Source: Sediminibacillus dalangtanensis
Lineage (GTDB): Bacteria; Bacillota; Bacilli; Bacillales; Amphibacillaceae
DNA: 64,000 nucleotides
Reading direction: 5' to 3'
Assembly: GCF_017792025.1 (NCBI RefSeq)
Contig: NZ_CP046956.1
Coordinates: 2,170,001 to 2,234,000, forward strand
In this document: piece by piece, positions 18,685-28,751 of the stretch
How the letters are laid out: each line of letters opens with the position of its first letter
How positions within the stretch are numbered: position 1 is the first letter of the stretch
The notes under the pieces: model-generated
The model's input: the letters and a program-made list of their open reading frames with translations, nothing else
Told to the model about the DNA's origin: nothing
Databases searched by the model: none
Program-made: the position numbers and the translations under genes

Positions 18685-19779
18685 TTATCGTCTACTTATA
18701 ATGTGGTGGCCATTTGCCAAGAACTGGCTCCTGGATTGTTTGAGCATTTCGATCCTTTCTTCCGCCATCCGATCAGCTGCGGCATAAGTTGGAATGTTAT
18801 CCCGTTTGGAAATTTCAAACACACGTTCCAAATTGCTGTAAATGGTTTCCACCCGCTTCATGGCCCTATCCTGGTTATACCCAATCAATTCATCTGCAAC
18901 ATTGATGACTCCACCAGCGTTGATGACATAATCAGGAGCATAAACGATTCCTTTTTCATGGAGAATATCCCCATGTTTTGTATCTTGAAGCTGGTTGTTG
19001 GCTGCACCGGCAACAACCTTTGCTTTTAGCTGCGGAATTGTTTCATCATTTATAGTCGCTCCTAATGCACACGGAGCATATATATCGCAATCCACCTGGT
19101 AAATATCCTCCGGATCCACCGCTTTGGCGCCATAAGCCTCAACTGCACGATTGACAGATTCTTTATTAATATCCGTAACAATCAGTTGGGCTCCTTCCTC
19201 ATGCAAATGGCCACACAAATTAAAAGCAACATTCCCGACACCCTGTACAGCTACGGTTTTACCTTCTAGTGAGTCCGTTCCAAAAGCTTGTTTTGCGGCA
19301 GCCTTGATTCCTTTATATACTCCATATGCTGTTACTGGCGATGGATTTCCGGAAGATCCAAACTCAGGAGAAATTCCGGTAACGAAGTCCGTTTCCTCAT
19401 GGATTAAATCCATATCATTGACAGTGGTTCCTACATCCTCTGCCGTGATATATCTGCCGTTCAGTCCCTGGATGAACCTTCCGAATGCACGGAACATTGC
19501 TTCGTTCTTATCCTTTTTAGGGTCACCGATAATCACTGTTTTACCGCCGCCAAGATTGAGGCCCGCTGCAGCATTTTTATATGTCATTCCTTTAGCTAAG
19601 CGCAATGCATCCGTAATGGCTGCTTCTTCTGAATCATAAGTCCACATTCTCGTCCCGCCCAAAGCAGGTCCTAATGTCGTATCGTGAATTGCAACGATCG
19701 CTTTCAAACCCGATTGTTCATCTTGACAGAATAATAGTTGTTCATAATCGTAACTTTCCATGTACTTGAATATTTCCAT
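18685..19779 (-). CDS. bcd: leucine (branched-chain amino acid) dehydrogenase
   Basis: A 364-aa Glu/Leu/Phe/Val dehydrogenase that deaminates Leu, Val and Ile to keto acids with NAD+. [16 protein letters not shown], then [20 protein letters not shown], holds the substrate and catalytic lysines; [20 protein letters not shown] is the NAD fold. The start is the ATG at 19779, after AAGGAGG; an upstream extension of the frame overlaps ptb and is not translated protein. It feeds the bkd complex. Confidence 0.95.
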   Translation of the reverse strand: MEIFKYMESYDYEQLLFCQDEQSGLKAIVAIHDTTLGPALGGTRMWTYDSEEAAITDALRLAKGMTYKNAAAGLNLGGGKTVIIGDPKKDKNEAMFRAFGRFIQGLNGRYITAEDVGTTVNDMDLIHEETDFVTGISPEFGSSGNPSPVTAYGVYKGIKAAAKQAFGTDSLEGKTVAVQGVGNVAFNLCGHLHEEGAQLIVTDINKESVNRAVEAYGAKAVDPEDIYQVDCDIYAPCALGATINDETIPQLKAKVVAGAANNQLQDTKHGDILHEKGIVYAPDYVINAGGVINVADELIGYNQDRAMKRVETIYSNLERVFEISKRDNIPTYAAADRMAEERIEMLKQSRSQFLANGHHIISRR

Positions 19780-19792
19780 TGGTTTTTCCTCC

Positions 19793-20692
19793 TTATTGTA
19801 ACGTGCGTAAAGCCAATGCCAGTGAATATAACTTGTTTTCAGCCGTATCGGAACGAGAAGTAAGTACAATCGGCGCTCTAGCCCCTGCAATAACAGCAGC
19901 CACATTGGCTCCGGCAAAATAAACAAATGATTTGTATAATGCATTTCCCGTTTCAATACTAGGCACCAGCAAAATATCCGCACATCCTGCGATATCTGAT
20001 TCGATATTTTTTTGTGCCGCTGCTTCCAATGAAACAGCCGCATCAAAGGCAAGTGGTCCATCTATCAGACAGCCTGCAATCTCTCCATTCTTCTGCATGT
20101 CGGAAAGTCTGGCTGCATCGACAGTTGCCGGCATGGCAGCGTTGACCTTTTCCACTGCGGCCAACGCTGCCACTTTAGGTATATCGATACCGATGCTTTT
20201 AGCAACATGGACGGCATTCCTAACTATACTGGTTTTGATTTCTAAGTCTGGCGCAATATTCATGGCTGCATCTGTTAGCAGAATACAGTCTTCCCGGCCA
20301 GGAACTTCAAAAAGAGCAACGTGGGACAGGACACTGTCGGTCCTAAGCCCATCCTGTTTATTCAGTACTGCCTTTAGTAGTATACTTGTGTCGATATTAC
20401 CTTTCATGACCACATCCGCATCGCCGTGGCTTACATCCTTAACCGCCTGCTTGGCAGCCAATTCGGATGTGGTTGCCTCCACAATTCGCAGCCCGTTTTG
20501 GATGTCGACTCCTGCCTCTTCAAAAAAGTTACGGATGAAGCTGCCGTCGCCATAAAGAATAAATTGACAAAGTTGTCTATCCAATCCGGCCATGACAGCT
20601 GTCAATACTTCCTTGTCTGCAGCCTGGACTACCGCAACCGTTGGCATTTTTCTTTCAGGTATTGTTTGAAGAAGATCTTGTAATTGTTTCAT
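19793..20692 (-). CDS. ptb: phosphate butyryltransferase
   Basis: A 299-aa phosphotransacetylase-family enzyme acting on butyryl- and branched acyl-CoA. Motifs include [19 protein letters not shown] and [40 protein letters not shown] forms the C-terminal part. GGGGGA precedes the ATG at 20692; a longer frame to 20731 has no ribosome site. It is the first structural gene of the operon, 43 bases after the bkdR stop. Confidence 0.94.
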   Translation of the reverse strand: MKQLQDLLQTIPERKMPTVAVVQAADKEVLTAVMAGLDRQLCQFILYGDGSFIRNFFEEAGVDIQNGLRIVEATTSELAAKQAVKDVSHGDADVVMKGNIDTSILLKAVLNKQDGLRTDSVLSHVALFEVPGREDCILLTDAAMNIAPDLEIKTSIVRNAVHVAKSIGIDIPKVAALAAVEKVNAAMPATVDAARLSDMQKNGEIAGCLIDGPLAFDAAVSLEAAAQKNIESDIAGCADILLVPSIETGNALYKSFVYFAGANVAAVIAGARAPIVLTSRSDTAENKLYSLALALRTLQ

Positions 20693-20735
20693 CCAGCATC
20701 CCCCGACATTTCTATATAAGCTCTTCACCAAATAA

Positions 20736-22802
20736 CTATGAAAAATCTTGCATGCTATTTTTTTCTATATTGTATTTTTCCATCTTGTAATATAAGTTCC
20801 TGACCGAAATACCGAGTGCTTCGGCTGTCTTTGTTTTATTAAATTGCTGCTCTTTAAAAGCCGCTGCAATAACCTGCTTTTCAAAGGTTTCCACAGCTTC
20901 CTGAAGCGGCTGTCCTTGAAAACTGGTTATATCGGGTTTGATGTCCTGTTCTGTCGGAAGCTCCGGTAGATGATCCAAGGTAATGACCTCTTCTCCCACC
21001 TGCATTTTTATCATGGCTCTTCCAATCACATTCTCCAATTCCCGGATGTTACCCGGCCAATTGTACGTTTTTAAATACGTTAAAGCTTCATTATCGAGTT
21101 CTCGTACATTTCTCCCATAATCTTGATTGATCTTGTCGATCAAATGACTTGAGAGCTCGTCGATATCCTCGATTCGCTCCCGTAACGCCGGGATGAAAAT
21201 CGGCAGCCGGTTTAATCGGTAGTATAAGTCCTCCCGAAAATCCCCATTCATGATAGCCTTCTCTAAATTGACGTTTGTTGCCGTAATAATCCGGACATCT
21301 ACGCGGATGGGTTTAGTTCCACCAACCCGGAAAATTTCACTCTCCTGCAGTACGCGAAGCAGTTTTGCCTGCAATGACAGGCTCATTTCACCGATTTCAT
21401 CTAAAAAAATGCTTCCGTTATTGGCGTCTTCAAAGTAACCGCTTTTCGCACCTTGCTTTGAGTGAGGCAGGACCCCTTCGGCATAACCGAACAGCTCACC
21501 TTCGAGCGTTTTCTCTTCCATCGCTGCACAGTTAACCCTGATGAATTTATTGTTTCTGCGGTTGCTTTCGTTATGGATAGCATGGGCAAACAATTCTTTG
21601 CCGGTACCGGATTCGCCTCTCAACAGAACGGTAGCAGGTGTTTTTGCTCCCACACGGGCCTGTTCGAGCGAAAGCTTCATTTCATTGGAGGAACCGATAA
21701 TATCATCAAACGTATATTTTGCTTCCAAATTTCGAATAATTTGTCTTGCTCTGCGGAGTTCACTCGATAAAGAAGTGATTTCTGATACATCATGCAGCAC
21801 TCCCACGCTGCCCTTCAGCTTGCCATCAACGATAATTGGTGCCACATTTACCAGGACTTCTTTTTTTGCTGGACCCACTTTCATGCGGACCCCTCTGACC
21901 GGCCTTCTTGTCTGGAGAACCTTCATGTGCATGCTTTCCCCTTCTGTGATATCCGCGGAAGCAGGTTTTCCAATAATATCCTTTTCTGCAAGTCCGGTAA
22001 TCCTGGTGTAGGCAGGGTTGACCATAATACCGAGGCCTTCTTCATCGACGACGCTGATTGCTTCATCGGAAGAATGAAAAATGGCTTCGAGCATTTTCTT
22101 TACTTCTTTTAATCCGGTCACTTGCTCAGCGAGCTCCACCACTTCTGTGATATCCCGAAAAACAGCAAAAGCCCCTTTTAACCGGTTGTTTGCATCGATA
22201 ATCGGTATTCTCGTTGTGATCACTTTTTTTCCATTTTCCAATATCAGCTTCTGATTCACTTCTTTTTTTCTTGAGCGTAAAACTTTGGGAAGTCTTGTTT
22301 GATCAATCACTTCCCTGATTGGTTTATGAAGAAATTCTTTTCTAGGTACATCGACGATTTGCTCGGCACGTTTATTCACAAAAACCACCGACTCCGAATC
22401 ATCGATAACAATCATACCCTCGTGGATATTGTTCATGATCAATTCTTGCGTATGTGCTTCATTTTTCAACTGGGACAGCAATGTTTCTTTTTCTTCCAAC
22501 AGTTCCGCCGTTATGTATGCTACCGATCCAGGAATTACTACTGTTTTACGAGCACGCGCCTTGATCACCTCTTGGAGCACTTCTTCCGACCCGGTAGCTT
22601 CTATGACAATGTCAATGTCCCGGTCTATCCAGTCCTGCCACCGCCGTCCAGTAGGTATATGATTTGCTTCGGCAGCCTTCAACCCTGGTGCATGCTTATC
22701 CGTATCCACCAATGCAACAATCTTCATACGATTGGTTGCAATCAGCAATTTAAGTAAAGCTGTACCACCTTTTCCTCCGCCAATGATTAGCACTCGCTTC
22801 AT
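20736..22802 (-). CDS. bkdR: BkdR-type sigma-54 activator with degenerate GAFTGA loop
   Basis: An approximately 688-aa regulator. It has an N-terminal NAD-like Rossmann domain (LIIGGGKGGTALLKLL), two PAS domains (about 120-230 and 235-340), an AAA+ domain with Walker A GESGTGKELFAHAIH and Walker B GSIFLDEIGE, and a Fis-type HTH (NKTKTAEALGISVRNLYYK). Oddly, the sigma-54 contact loop, normally GAFTGA after ELFGYxE, reads GVLPHSK. That is a clean substitution with no frame change. It may not activate sigma-54. In relatives it induces bkd when branched amino acids are present. Confidence 0.88.
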   Translation of the reverse strand: MKRVLIIGGGKGGTALLKLLIATNRMKIVALVDTDKHAPGLKAAEANHIPTGRRWQDWIDRDIDIVIEATGSEEVLQEVIKARARKTVVIPGSVAYITAELLEEKETLLSQLKNEAHTQELIMNNIHEGMIVIDDSESVVFVNKRAEQIVDVPRKEFLHKPIREVIDQTRLPKVLRSRKKEVNQKLILENGKKVITTRIPIIDANNRLKGAFAVFRDITEVVELAEQVTGLKEVKKMLEAIFHSSDEAISVVDEEGLGIMVNPAYTRITGLAEKDIIGKPASADITEGESMHMKVLQTRRPVRGVRMKVGPAKKEVLVNVAPIIVDGKLKGSVGVLHDVSEITSLSSELRRARQIIRNLEAKYTFDDIIGSSNEMKLSLEQARVGAKTPATVLLRGESGTGKELFAHAIHNESNRRNNKFIRVNCAAMEEKTLEGELFGYAEGVLPHSKQGAKSGYFEDANNGSIFLDEIGEMSLSLQAKLLRVLQESEIFRVGGTKPIRVDVRIITATNVNLEKAIMNGDFREDLYYRLNRLPIFIPALRERIEDIDELSSHLIDKINQDYGRNVRELDNEALTYLKTYNWPGNIRELENVIGRAMIKMQVGEEVITLDHLPELPTEQDIKPDITSFQGQPLQEAVETFEKQVIAAAFKEQQFNKTKTAEALGISVRNLYYKMEKYNIEKNSMQDFS

Positions 22803-22837
22803 CCAGCACCACACCTTGCATTTTTTTGCACACTTCC

Positions 22838-22866
22838 ATCATAAACAAACCTGCACATTTTAGCAA
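22838..22866 (-). promoter_or_regulatory. sigma-A promoter of bkdR
   Basis: TTGCTA, 17 bases, TATGAT on the minus strand, 36 bases before the bkdR start. It is back to back with the yqzF promoter; no -24/-12 box is seen. Confidence 0.6.
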
Positions 22867-22868
22867 GA

Positions 22869-22897
22869 AAGACATCGATGTTTATCTCTGCTATACT
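22869..22897 (+). promoter_or_regulatory. sigma-A promoter of yqzF
   Basis: AAGACA, 17 bases, TATACT, ending 77 bases before the ATG. The -35 boxes of the two divergent promoters are 2 bases apart. Confidence 0.55.
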
Positions 22898-22974
22898 ACA
22901 TGTGTGCACGATTATAGGAAACAACCGTTCATAGCAAGAAAACGCGAAAGAGAAGGAAGTAAAGGAGAAAATAG

Positions 22975-23196
22975 ATGAGGTTTATTGCACTACTAATATT
23001 AATCATACCTGGAATAGCGGCCACTTTTGGAATTAAATTGATGAGAGATGCATTTTTTGGAGATTTCTATCCTTTGTTTTTTCACGTGGGGATCCAGTTT
23101 GCTGCAGGTTTGATTCTTTTATTGGCCGGACTCGCCTTTATAGGTGGTTTTATTTTGTTCCGAGACAGAAAAAGAAATTTGACAAAGGATAAATAG
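22975..23196 (+). CDS. yqzF: DUF2627 membrane protein (YqzF)
   Basis: A 73-aa protein with two hydrophobic helices, FIALLILIIPGIAATFGIKL and FAAGLILLLAGLAFIGGFIL, then a basic tail. It matches the DUF2627 family. B. subtilis yqzF also lies next to bkdR, which supports the name. AAAGGAG lies before the ATG. Function unknown. Confidence 0.83.
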   Translation: MRFIALLILIIPGIAATFGIKLMRDAFFGDFYPLFFHVGIQFAAGLILLLAGLAFIGGFILFRDRKRNLTKDK

Positions 23197-23282
23197 GACA
23201 AAAGCGCTGGAGCTGGACGTGGCTGGTTCAGCCAATGATTATCCACAGACAGTTAAATTTATCATTTCCTATACAATAAAAA
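23197..23282 (+). repeat. internally deleted copy of the 240-bp dispersed repeat
   Basis: It begins GGACAAAAGCGC, as the complete copies do, then jumps straight to GCTGGAGCTGGACGTGGCTG and ends ACAGTTAAATTTATCATTTC. The middle of about 170 bases is missing, with the GCGC of each end at the junction. Confidence 0.8.
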
Positions 23283-23324
23283 CAACAAATAACTACATCA
23301 TGGATATATACAGGAGGTCGCCCT

Positions 23325-25235
23325 ATGGAAGCATATCTGTACATGTTTCAGTCCCACTACCCGTTCAGCTTGTTGTCTGACGAGGAGTTCGAATTCTTGA
23401 CAAAGCATGCAAAAATCAAGGACTACAACCCGCATCAATTCATCATCCATGAAGACCAAAACGAAGACGATATTGACATCCACTTTATGATTTCTGGACT
23501 GGGGAACAGCATCATGCATCGTTCGAACGGTAAACAGCTGTCCATCCGTTATTATTATCCAGGAGATCTGGTGGGGATGATGGTGGTGATGTCCAGCGGT
23601 GAAATGAAGTTTTCTGTACAGGCGATGGAAACGACTCAGACCCTTTGTTTTCCTAAATCTGCCTTCATGGCACTGATGTCTTCAAACCAGCAATTTTCCA
23701 ATGTCGTATTAGAAGGCATCAGCAGTACCATGAAAAGTTTATATCAGGAGATTAAATATAAGAGCGCCGACTCTGATGAAGAATCAGAAACCGAATTGTA
23801 TACCAAAAGAGTCGATGGATATATGGAATCGCCTGTTTTCATTCATTCATCTGCAACGATTGCTGAAGCAGCGAAGGTTTTGCAGGATAAGGAACTGGAG
23901 GGCGTTATTGTCAGCGATAATCACAAACAAATGCTCGGCATGATCGGCTACTCGGAAATTTTGACTGCATTTTTCCAAAACAATCAGGACAACGATGTAG
24001 AAAAATACATGAAAACAGATGTATATGCGGTGATGTCGAGTAATTTTATTTATGAAGCGCTATCCTACTTAAAGCATCATCCGACTTCCATCATTCCTGT
24101 TTTTTATAAAGAGAATGTCGTTGGTTTTCTGCGTCAATCCTCCTTTTTCAATATACAGGACTCGATTTATTTTGATTTGACTTACCGCATATCCAACTCC
24201 GTAAACGTAGAAGAATTGAGAAAATTATCTCCGTTTTATAACCAAGCATTTCAAACCTTCATCCGACAGTTGATCGATCAGGGCACCTTCGGTTACGAAA
24301 TTTGCGAGTTAATATCTAGTATGAATGACCGAATTCACAAACAGGTGATCCATCTCGCGGAAGAAGAAATGAAAAACGAAGGCTATGGCACTCCTGCTAT
24401 TAATTATTGTTTCATTGTGATGGGATCGGAAGGACGAAAAGAGCAAGGATTCAGCACCGACCAGGACAACGGTCTTATTCTATCCGATTATCACAATATG
24501 AAGAATGCAGAAGAAATAGAGCGATATTTCCGTCTGTTCAGTCAAAAGGTGAATTTTATGCTGGAACAGTGTGGTTTTCCATTGTGTACTGGCGGCATTA
24601 TGTCAAAAGAATCAAAGTGGAGACACTCAATCGGGGAATGGTCCGATAACCTCGAGGAATGGATCAAATCCATGGATGCCCAGGAAATCCGGGACTTTAC
24701 CATTTTCATGGATTTTCGGCCGGTTTTCGGCGACTATTCTCTCGCATATCAGCTTCGCGAACAATTAACAGAAAAGGTGAAGAAGAAGCTGCACGTCCAT
24801 CAACTTCTGATGAAGGATACGTTGAGGTTCCGTGTACCTTTTCAGCCTTTTGGCAGAATCATCGGTGTAGGAAAACAGCGGAATCTTAACTTGAAAAAAT
24901 CGGCTATCATGCAAATCGTCAATGCTGTCAGAATTTACTCCATCCGTTATGGAATAGACAGTGTCGGAACCATCGACCGTTTGAACCGACTGACAGAAGA
25001 AGAACGGTTTCATCCACGGGATGCAGAAAATGCAAAAATGGCTTTGCATCGATTACTGACCTTCCGACTGGAACAAAACCTCGCGCAAATGGAAGACAAT
25101 AAAGCGCTGACCAACGATATCAGCCTGCATCAACTAAATAAAGAAGAAAAACGGAAACTCCGTGAAGCCTTAGCAATCGCCAAAAGGCTACAGCAAGTAT
25201 TGGAACTGAGTTATAACAGGAACAGGGTGGTATAG
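23325..25235 (+). CDS. DUF294 nucleotidyltransferase-like protein with cNMP and CBS domains
   Basis: A 636-aa cytoplasmic protein. It has an N-terminal cyclic nucleotide-binding-like domain (20-130), a CBS pair (about 160-285), a DUF294 putative nucleotidyltransferase domain with MGSEGRKEQGFSTDQDNGLI, which keeps the GS and DxD features, and a helical DUF294_C domain to the end. The family includes GlnD-like enzymes, but the target is unknown. AGGAGG is in place. The exonuclease gene follows after one base, so they are translationally coupled. Confidence 0.87.
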   Translation: MEAYLYMFQSHYPFSLLSDEEFEFLTKHAKIKDYNPHQFIIHEDQNEDDIDIHFMISGLGNSIMHRSNGKQLSIRYYYPGDLVGMMVVMSSGEMKFSVQAMETTQTLCFPKSAFMALMSSNQQFSNVVLEGISSTMKSLYQEIKYKSADSDEESETELYTKRVDGYMESPVFIHSSATIAEAAKVLQDKELEGVIVSDNHKQMLGMIGYSEILTAFFQNNQDNDVEKYMKTDVYAVMSSNFIYEALSYLKHHPTSIIPVFYKENVVGFLRQSSFFNIQDSIYFDLTYRISNSVNVEELRKLSPFYNQAFQTFIRQLIDQGTFGYEICELISSMNDRIHKQVIHLAEEEMKNEGYGTPAINYCFIVMGSEGRKEQGFSTDQDNGLILSDYHNMKNAEEIERYFRLFSQKVNFMLEQCGFPLCTGGIMSKESKWRHSIGEWSDNLEEWIKSMDAQEIRDFTIFMDFRPVFGDYSLAYQLREQLTEKVKKKLHVHQLLMKDTLRFRVPFQPFGRIIGVGKQRNLNLKKSAIMQIVNAVRIYSIRYGIDSVGTIDRLNRLTEEERFHPRDAENAKMALHRLLTFRLEQNLAQMEDNKALTNDISLHQLNKEEKRKLREALAIAKRLQQVLELSYNRNRVV

Positions 25236-25236
25236 C

Positions 25237-25971
25237 TTGTTACCAATTGACTTACAAATATTAAAATATTTTCTATTCGAAAAACCAATGTTCCAACAAA
25301 AAATCAAGCCTTACTTCAACTGGGAATCTTATCAAAGCCTGGCAGAAAACCTGGAAAACAGGGAAGAAGACCCAGCCATGGAAACAACCGATTTCACAAA
25401 AGCAACTTTTACTGTATTTGATTTGGAAACAACAGGATTAATTCCGGAAATCGGTCATGAGATTATTTCTATTGGCGCCATTCAACTTACTGGAAATAAG
25501 TTTTGCAGGACAGAAAAGTTTCATCAAATTATCAAACCTGTCCGGCCAGTGTCGAAGAGGATAAAAAATTTAACTGGCATCGATAAACAGGAATTGGTGA
25601 ATGCCAGCCCATTCATCGATGCATTCAGTAACTTCTTGCAATATAGCAGGGGCACCATCCTTGTTGCCCATCCGGCAAAATTTGATATTCGGTTTTTACA
25701 AACCATGATTAAACGATGGAAACTACCAGCATATCAGCCATATGTACTCGATTCCCAGTTAATGGCTAAGTGGCTGCTGCCCAAGGTAAACCACCAGTTG
25801 GATCCATTGATCCGTTACTTAGGAATCGAAAGGTTGGAGCGGCACCATGCATTGAACGATGCTATCATGACAGCGGAACTTTTTGAGTATTTGCTTGAAG
25901 AAGCAATGAAGCTGGGTATTTCAACATATCAGGAACTTGGTCCAATTCTCGAGCAGTTACAAAACAAATAA
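25237..25971 (+). CDS. DEDDh 3'-5' exonuclease (DnaQ / PolC epsilon-like)
   Basis: A 244-aa protein with an exonuclease domain from about residue 55: FTVFDLETTGL (DE of motif I), VAHPAKFDIRF (motif II) and HHALNDAIMTAELF (His and Asp of motif III). All four metal ligands are present. The start is TTG, with GGGTGG overlapping the previous stop. Pairing with the DUF294/CBS protein is frequent and suggests one nucleotide-linked function, though none is proven. Confidence 0.88.
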   Translation: MLPIDLQILKYFLFEKPMFQQKIKPYFNWESYQSLAENLENREEDPAMETTDFTKATFTVFDLETTGLIPEIGHEIISIGAIQLTGNKFCRTEKFHQIIKPVRPVSKRIKNLTGIDKQELVNASPFIDAFSNFLQYSRGTILVAHPAKFDIRFLQTMIKRWKLPAYQPYVLDSQLMAKWLLPKVNHQLDPLIRYLGIERLERHHALNDAIMTAELFEYLLEEAMKLGISTYQELGPILEQLQNK

Positions 25972-26002
25972 AAAGGCTGGGACATAAACCGTCCATCCAC
26001 TT

Positions 26003-26055
26003 AAAAAACCGAACGAGTTCGAAAGCTTAGGATTTCGAATCATCGTTCGGTTTTT
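26003..26055. terminator. bidirectional terminator between exonuclease and aspartokinase
   Basis: AAAAACCGAACGA pairs with TCGTTCGGTTTTT around a loop that itself holds a TTCGAAA/TTTCGAA stem. There is a T-run on both strands between convergent genes. Confidence 0.85.
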
Positions 26056-26102
26056 GCATTGCAGCGGCTTTTATCTCAGACACTTTAATACAAATATATC
26101 GT

Positions 26103-27455
26103 TTACTGATCTTTAAAAAAAGCTTTGTAAAGCGCCCGGACAGATGCTTCCAGTCCAGATTCTTTAATTCCAAACATCATTGCCACCTCAGAAGACCCTT
26201 GGTTGATCATTTCCAAATTCACATTGGCCTCAGCAAATGCTTCGGTTGCTTTCTGGGCCAGTCCGACCGTACTATGCATTCCTTCCCCGACAATCATTAC
26301 TAAAGCCAGACCACGATCGATCGATACCATGTCGGCATCCAATTCTTCTTTAATCCTGCGGATAACACGCTCTTCTTTTTCCTTAGGAAATTGTGATTCC
26401 CTCATGATTACTGACATGTCGTCGATACCTGAAGGTGTATGTTCAAAAGAAATGTTCTCATCTTCCAGGATATTTAACAATCTTCGACCGAAACCTAGTT
26501 CTCTGTTCATTAAGTACTTGCTGACATAAAGGCTTAGAAATCCTTTATCGCTGGCAATCCCGACTACCGGGTTAGGGGTCATATGCTTTTCCGACACAAT
26601 CATCGTTCCCAGTCCATCCGGGTTATGTGTGTTTTTAATGCATACTGGGATGCTTGCTTTGAAAGCAGGTATCAATGCTTCATCATGGAAAACAGAAAAA
26701 CCTGCATAGGAAAGTTCACGCATCTCTTTGTATGTCAATGAAGTGATTTCCCGTGGATTGTCTACGATAGTAGGGTTCACACAATAAACTGAGTCAACAT
26801 CCGTAAAGTTTTCATACAAGTCGGCCTTCACCCCTGCTGCGACAATCGAACCAGTTATATCAGACCCACCTCTAGGGAATGTCATCAGTTTGCCTTCTTT
26901 TGTAAATCCGAAAAATCCTGGAATTACCACGATGTCTTTACGGTCATGGAGCTTGTACAGATGATCGAAGCTTTCATCCAAAATTTGCGCACTTCCCGGT
27001 TCATCGCTGACGATAATCCCCGCTTCTTTGGGGTTTAAGTAAGAAGCATCCATGCCAAGCGATTGCAAGTAGACACTTAGCAGTTTTGCAAGGGAATCCT
27101 CTCCAACCGCTTTGAAAGCATCCTTTTTCAACTCGTTCTCATAGTCGGAATGGATCACCGACTGAATATCCTTCCGAATTTCCTGCAAGATCTCCTCAGG
27201 AAGGTTCAGTTCTTCAGTAATATCCTTAAATCTTTCGATGACAAGGTCGATTTCTTTTTCATAACTTTCCCCGTTTACATAAGCGGTGCACAAGTTAATC
27301 AACAAGTCAGTGACTTTTGTATCATCACTGTACCGTTTTCCCGGTGCTGAAACGACGATAACCCGTCGATCGGAATCGGCTTGTATAATCCCGGCCACCT
27401 TTTCAAGCATTTTCGCGCTTGCCACAGAGCTTCCGCCAAACTTAGCTACTTTCAT
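26103..27455 (-). CDS. aspartokinase III (monofunctional aspartate kinase)
   Basis: A 450-aa enzyme phosphorylating aspartate, the first step to Lys, Thr, Met and diaminopimelate. VAKFGGSSVASAKML is the N-terminal kinase motif; FPRGGSDITGSIVAAG and YENFTDVDSVYCVNP define the active site. Two ACT domains (about 310-450) give feedback control. It resembles B. subtilis YclM (Thr/Lys type). The ATG at 27455 has GGAGAGAG in front. No lysine riboswitch was found upstream. Confidence 0.93.
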   Translation of the reverse strand: MKVAKFGGSSVASAKMLEKVAGIIQADSDRRVIVVSAPGKRYSDDTKVTDLLINLCTAYVNGESYEKEIDLVIERFKDITEELNLPEEILQEIRKDIQSVIHSDYENELKKDAFKAVGEDSLAKLLSVYLQSLGMDASYLNPKEAGIIVSDEPGSAQILDESFDHLYKLHDRKDIVVIPGFFGFTKEGKLMTFPRGGSDITGSIVAAGVKADLYENFTDVDSVYCVNPTIVDNPREITSLTYKEMRELSYAGFSVFHDEALIPAFKASIPVCIKNTHNPDGLGTMIVSEKHMTPNPVVGIASDKGFLSLYVSKYLMNRELGFGRRLLNILEDENISFEHTPSGIDDMSVIMRESQFPKEKEERVIRRIKEELDADMVSIDRGLALVMIVGEGMHSTVGLAQKATEAFAEANVNLEMINQGSSEVAMMFGIKESGLEASVRALYKAFFKDQ

Positions 27456-27597
27456 GTCAATTACTCTCTCCATTTTTTAAATTTTGTCTCTAGTATAAAA
27501 TATTAACACACTTCCGACAGAAATTCCTACTGGTAAGTGAAAGACGACTATGCAACGCGCGATAATATCCTGTTATTCAGGGACTTCAGTATTTGAA

Positions 27598-27832
27598 AAT
27601 AGAGCAGAACAAAAGTGCAAGCGCCTGTTTAAAGGAGCACAGGCTAGGGGCGCCACGTCCTGTGGCAACGCCTGCATGACCCACATCGTTTGGGCCTCCG
27701 ACAAGCTTAAGAACAGCCTCGGCGTGGCACTTTTTGCCACACAGAGGCTGGACTTAAGACCTCGAGGAGGTATGCGCTGGAGCTGGACGTGGCTGTTTCA
27801 GCCACAGACAGTTAAATTTATCATTTCCTATA
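27598..27832 (+). repeat. complete copy A of the 240-bp dispersed repeat
   Basis: About 235 bases, roughly 90 percent alike by eye to the copy at 43.4 kb. It carries nested short inverted repeats (for example GTGGCACTTTTTGCCAC). It ends next to the spo0A terminator. The frame across it is not conserved as protein. Together with unremarkable sequence it fills the 458 bases between aspartokinase and spo0A. Confidence 0.9.
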
Positions 27833-27881
27833 TAAAAAACATCCTTCTTTATCGATTAACATCGATAAAGAAGGATGTTGT
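27832..27881 (-). terminator. terminator of spo0A
   Basis: A perfect 19-bp stem (AACATCCTTCTTTATCGAT with its complement) and a 4-base loop, followed on the minus strand by TTTTTTATA. Confidence 0.9.
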
Positions 27882-27913
27882 GAAGCCATGACAAGAATTA
27901 AGGATAAATCCGC

Positions 27914-28702
27914 TTAACTTGCCCGGTGTTCCAGCCGCAGCCTGTCGGCCACCATCGCAATGAATTCAGAATTGGTCGGTTTGGCTTTGGAAATGCTTAC
28001 CGTGTATCCGAAAAGGGAAGAAATAGACTCCATGTTTCCTCTGCTCCAGGCAACTTCGATGGCATGGCGGATAGCCCGTTCTACCCGTGAAGCTGTCGTA
28101 TTGTACTTTTTGGCGATGTCCGGGTACAGTACCTTTGTGATGGATCCTAGTAACTCGATATCCTTGTAAACCATGGTGATCGCTTCCCGCAAATACATAT
28201 ATCCCTTGATATGTGCAGGGACACCTATTTCGTGGATGATGTGGGTAATGCTTGTTTCCAAATCTTTTTTCCGGTCATCTCGTTTTCCTTTTTGTTTGCT
28301 TGTGCTGACATTATCGAAAGAAGGAGCAATACCATGGACTTGTCTGATTTGATCCGCTAAACTGTCCAAGTCAAATGGTTTAAGAATAAAGTATGAGGCA
28401 CCTAGATCTACTGCTTTTTTGGTTACTTCTTCCTGTCCGAAAGCAGTCAGCATAATGACGTTTGGGTATTTTTCCTTTTCCAGTTCTTTTATTTTCCCCA
28501 ATACTGCCAGACCATCGATGTGTGGCATAATGATATCCAGCACTAACACGTCTGGATCAAGCTCTTCCAGCATCTGCAGGCAGTCTTTCCCATTATAGGC
28601 AGTACCGATGACTTCAATATCTTCTTTGTCATCGAAATACTCCTCCATTAAATTAATTAGCTCCCGGTTGTCGTCGACTAAACAAACTTTAATTTTCTCC
28701 AC
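27914..28702 (-). CDS. spo0A: stage 0 sporulation protein A, response regulator
   Basis: A 262-aa master regulator of sporulation. The receiver domain (1-125) has acidic DDN near the N-terminus, the phosphorylated Asp in [12 protein letters not shown], and the Lys of YFILKPFD. The C-terminal DNA-binding domain contains [24 protein letters not shown] and the recognition helix [22 protein letters not shown]. The start is GTG with AAGGAGG. Three Spo0A-type boxes lie upstream. Confidence 0.98.
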   Translation of the reverse strand: MEKIKVCLVDDNRELINLMEEYFDDKEDIEVIGTAYNGKDCLQMLEELDPDVLVLDIIMPHIDGLAVLGKIKELEKEKYPNVIMLTAFGQEEVTKKAVDLGASYFILKPFDLDSLADQIRQVHGIAPSFDNVSTSKQKGKRDDRKKDLETSITHIIHEIGVPAHIKGYMYLREAITMVYKDIELLGSITKVLYPDIAKKYNTTASRVERAIRHAIEVAWSRGNMESISSLFGYTVSISKAKPTNSEFIAMVADRLRLEHRAS

Positions 28703-28751
28703 TCCAAATTTCCTCCTTTAAGTAATTCCTCCCTGAGTTCCTCGTTATGAT

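Noticed and set aside
18685..20061. 458-aa version of the leucine dehydrogenase
   Set aside because: The first 94 codons lie in the ptb gene in another frame; the ribosome site marks the ATG at 19779.
27456..27600. Lysine riboswitch (L box) upstream of aspartokinase
   Set aside because: The space is about 140 bases before a repeat begins, and no L-box motifs are seen.
27550..27891. 113-aa frame on the plus strand
   Set aside because: It runs through dispersed repeat copy A; the frame is not kept in copy B and has no ribosome site.
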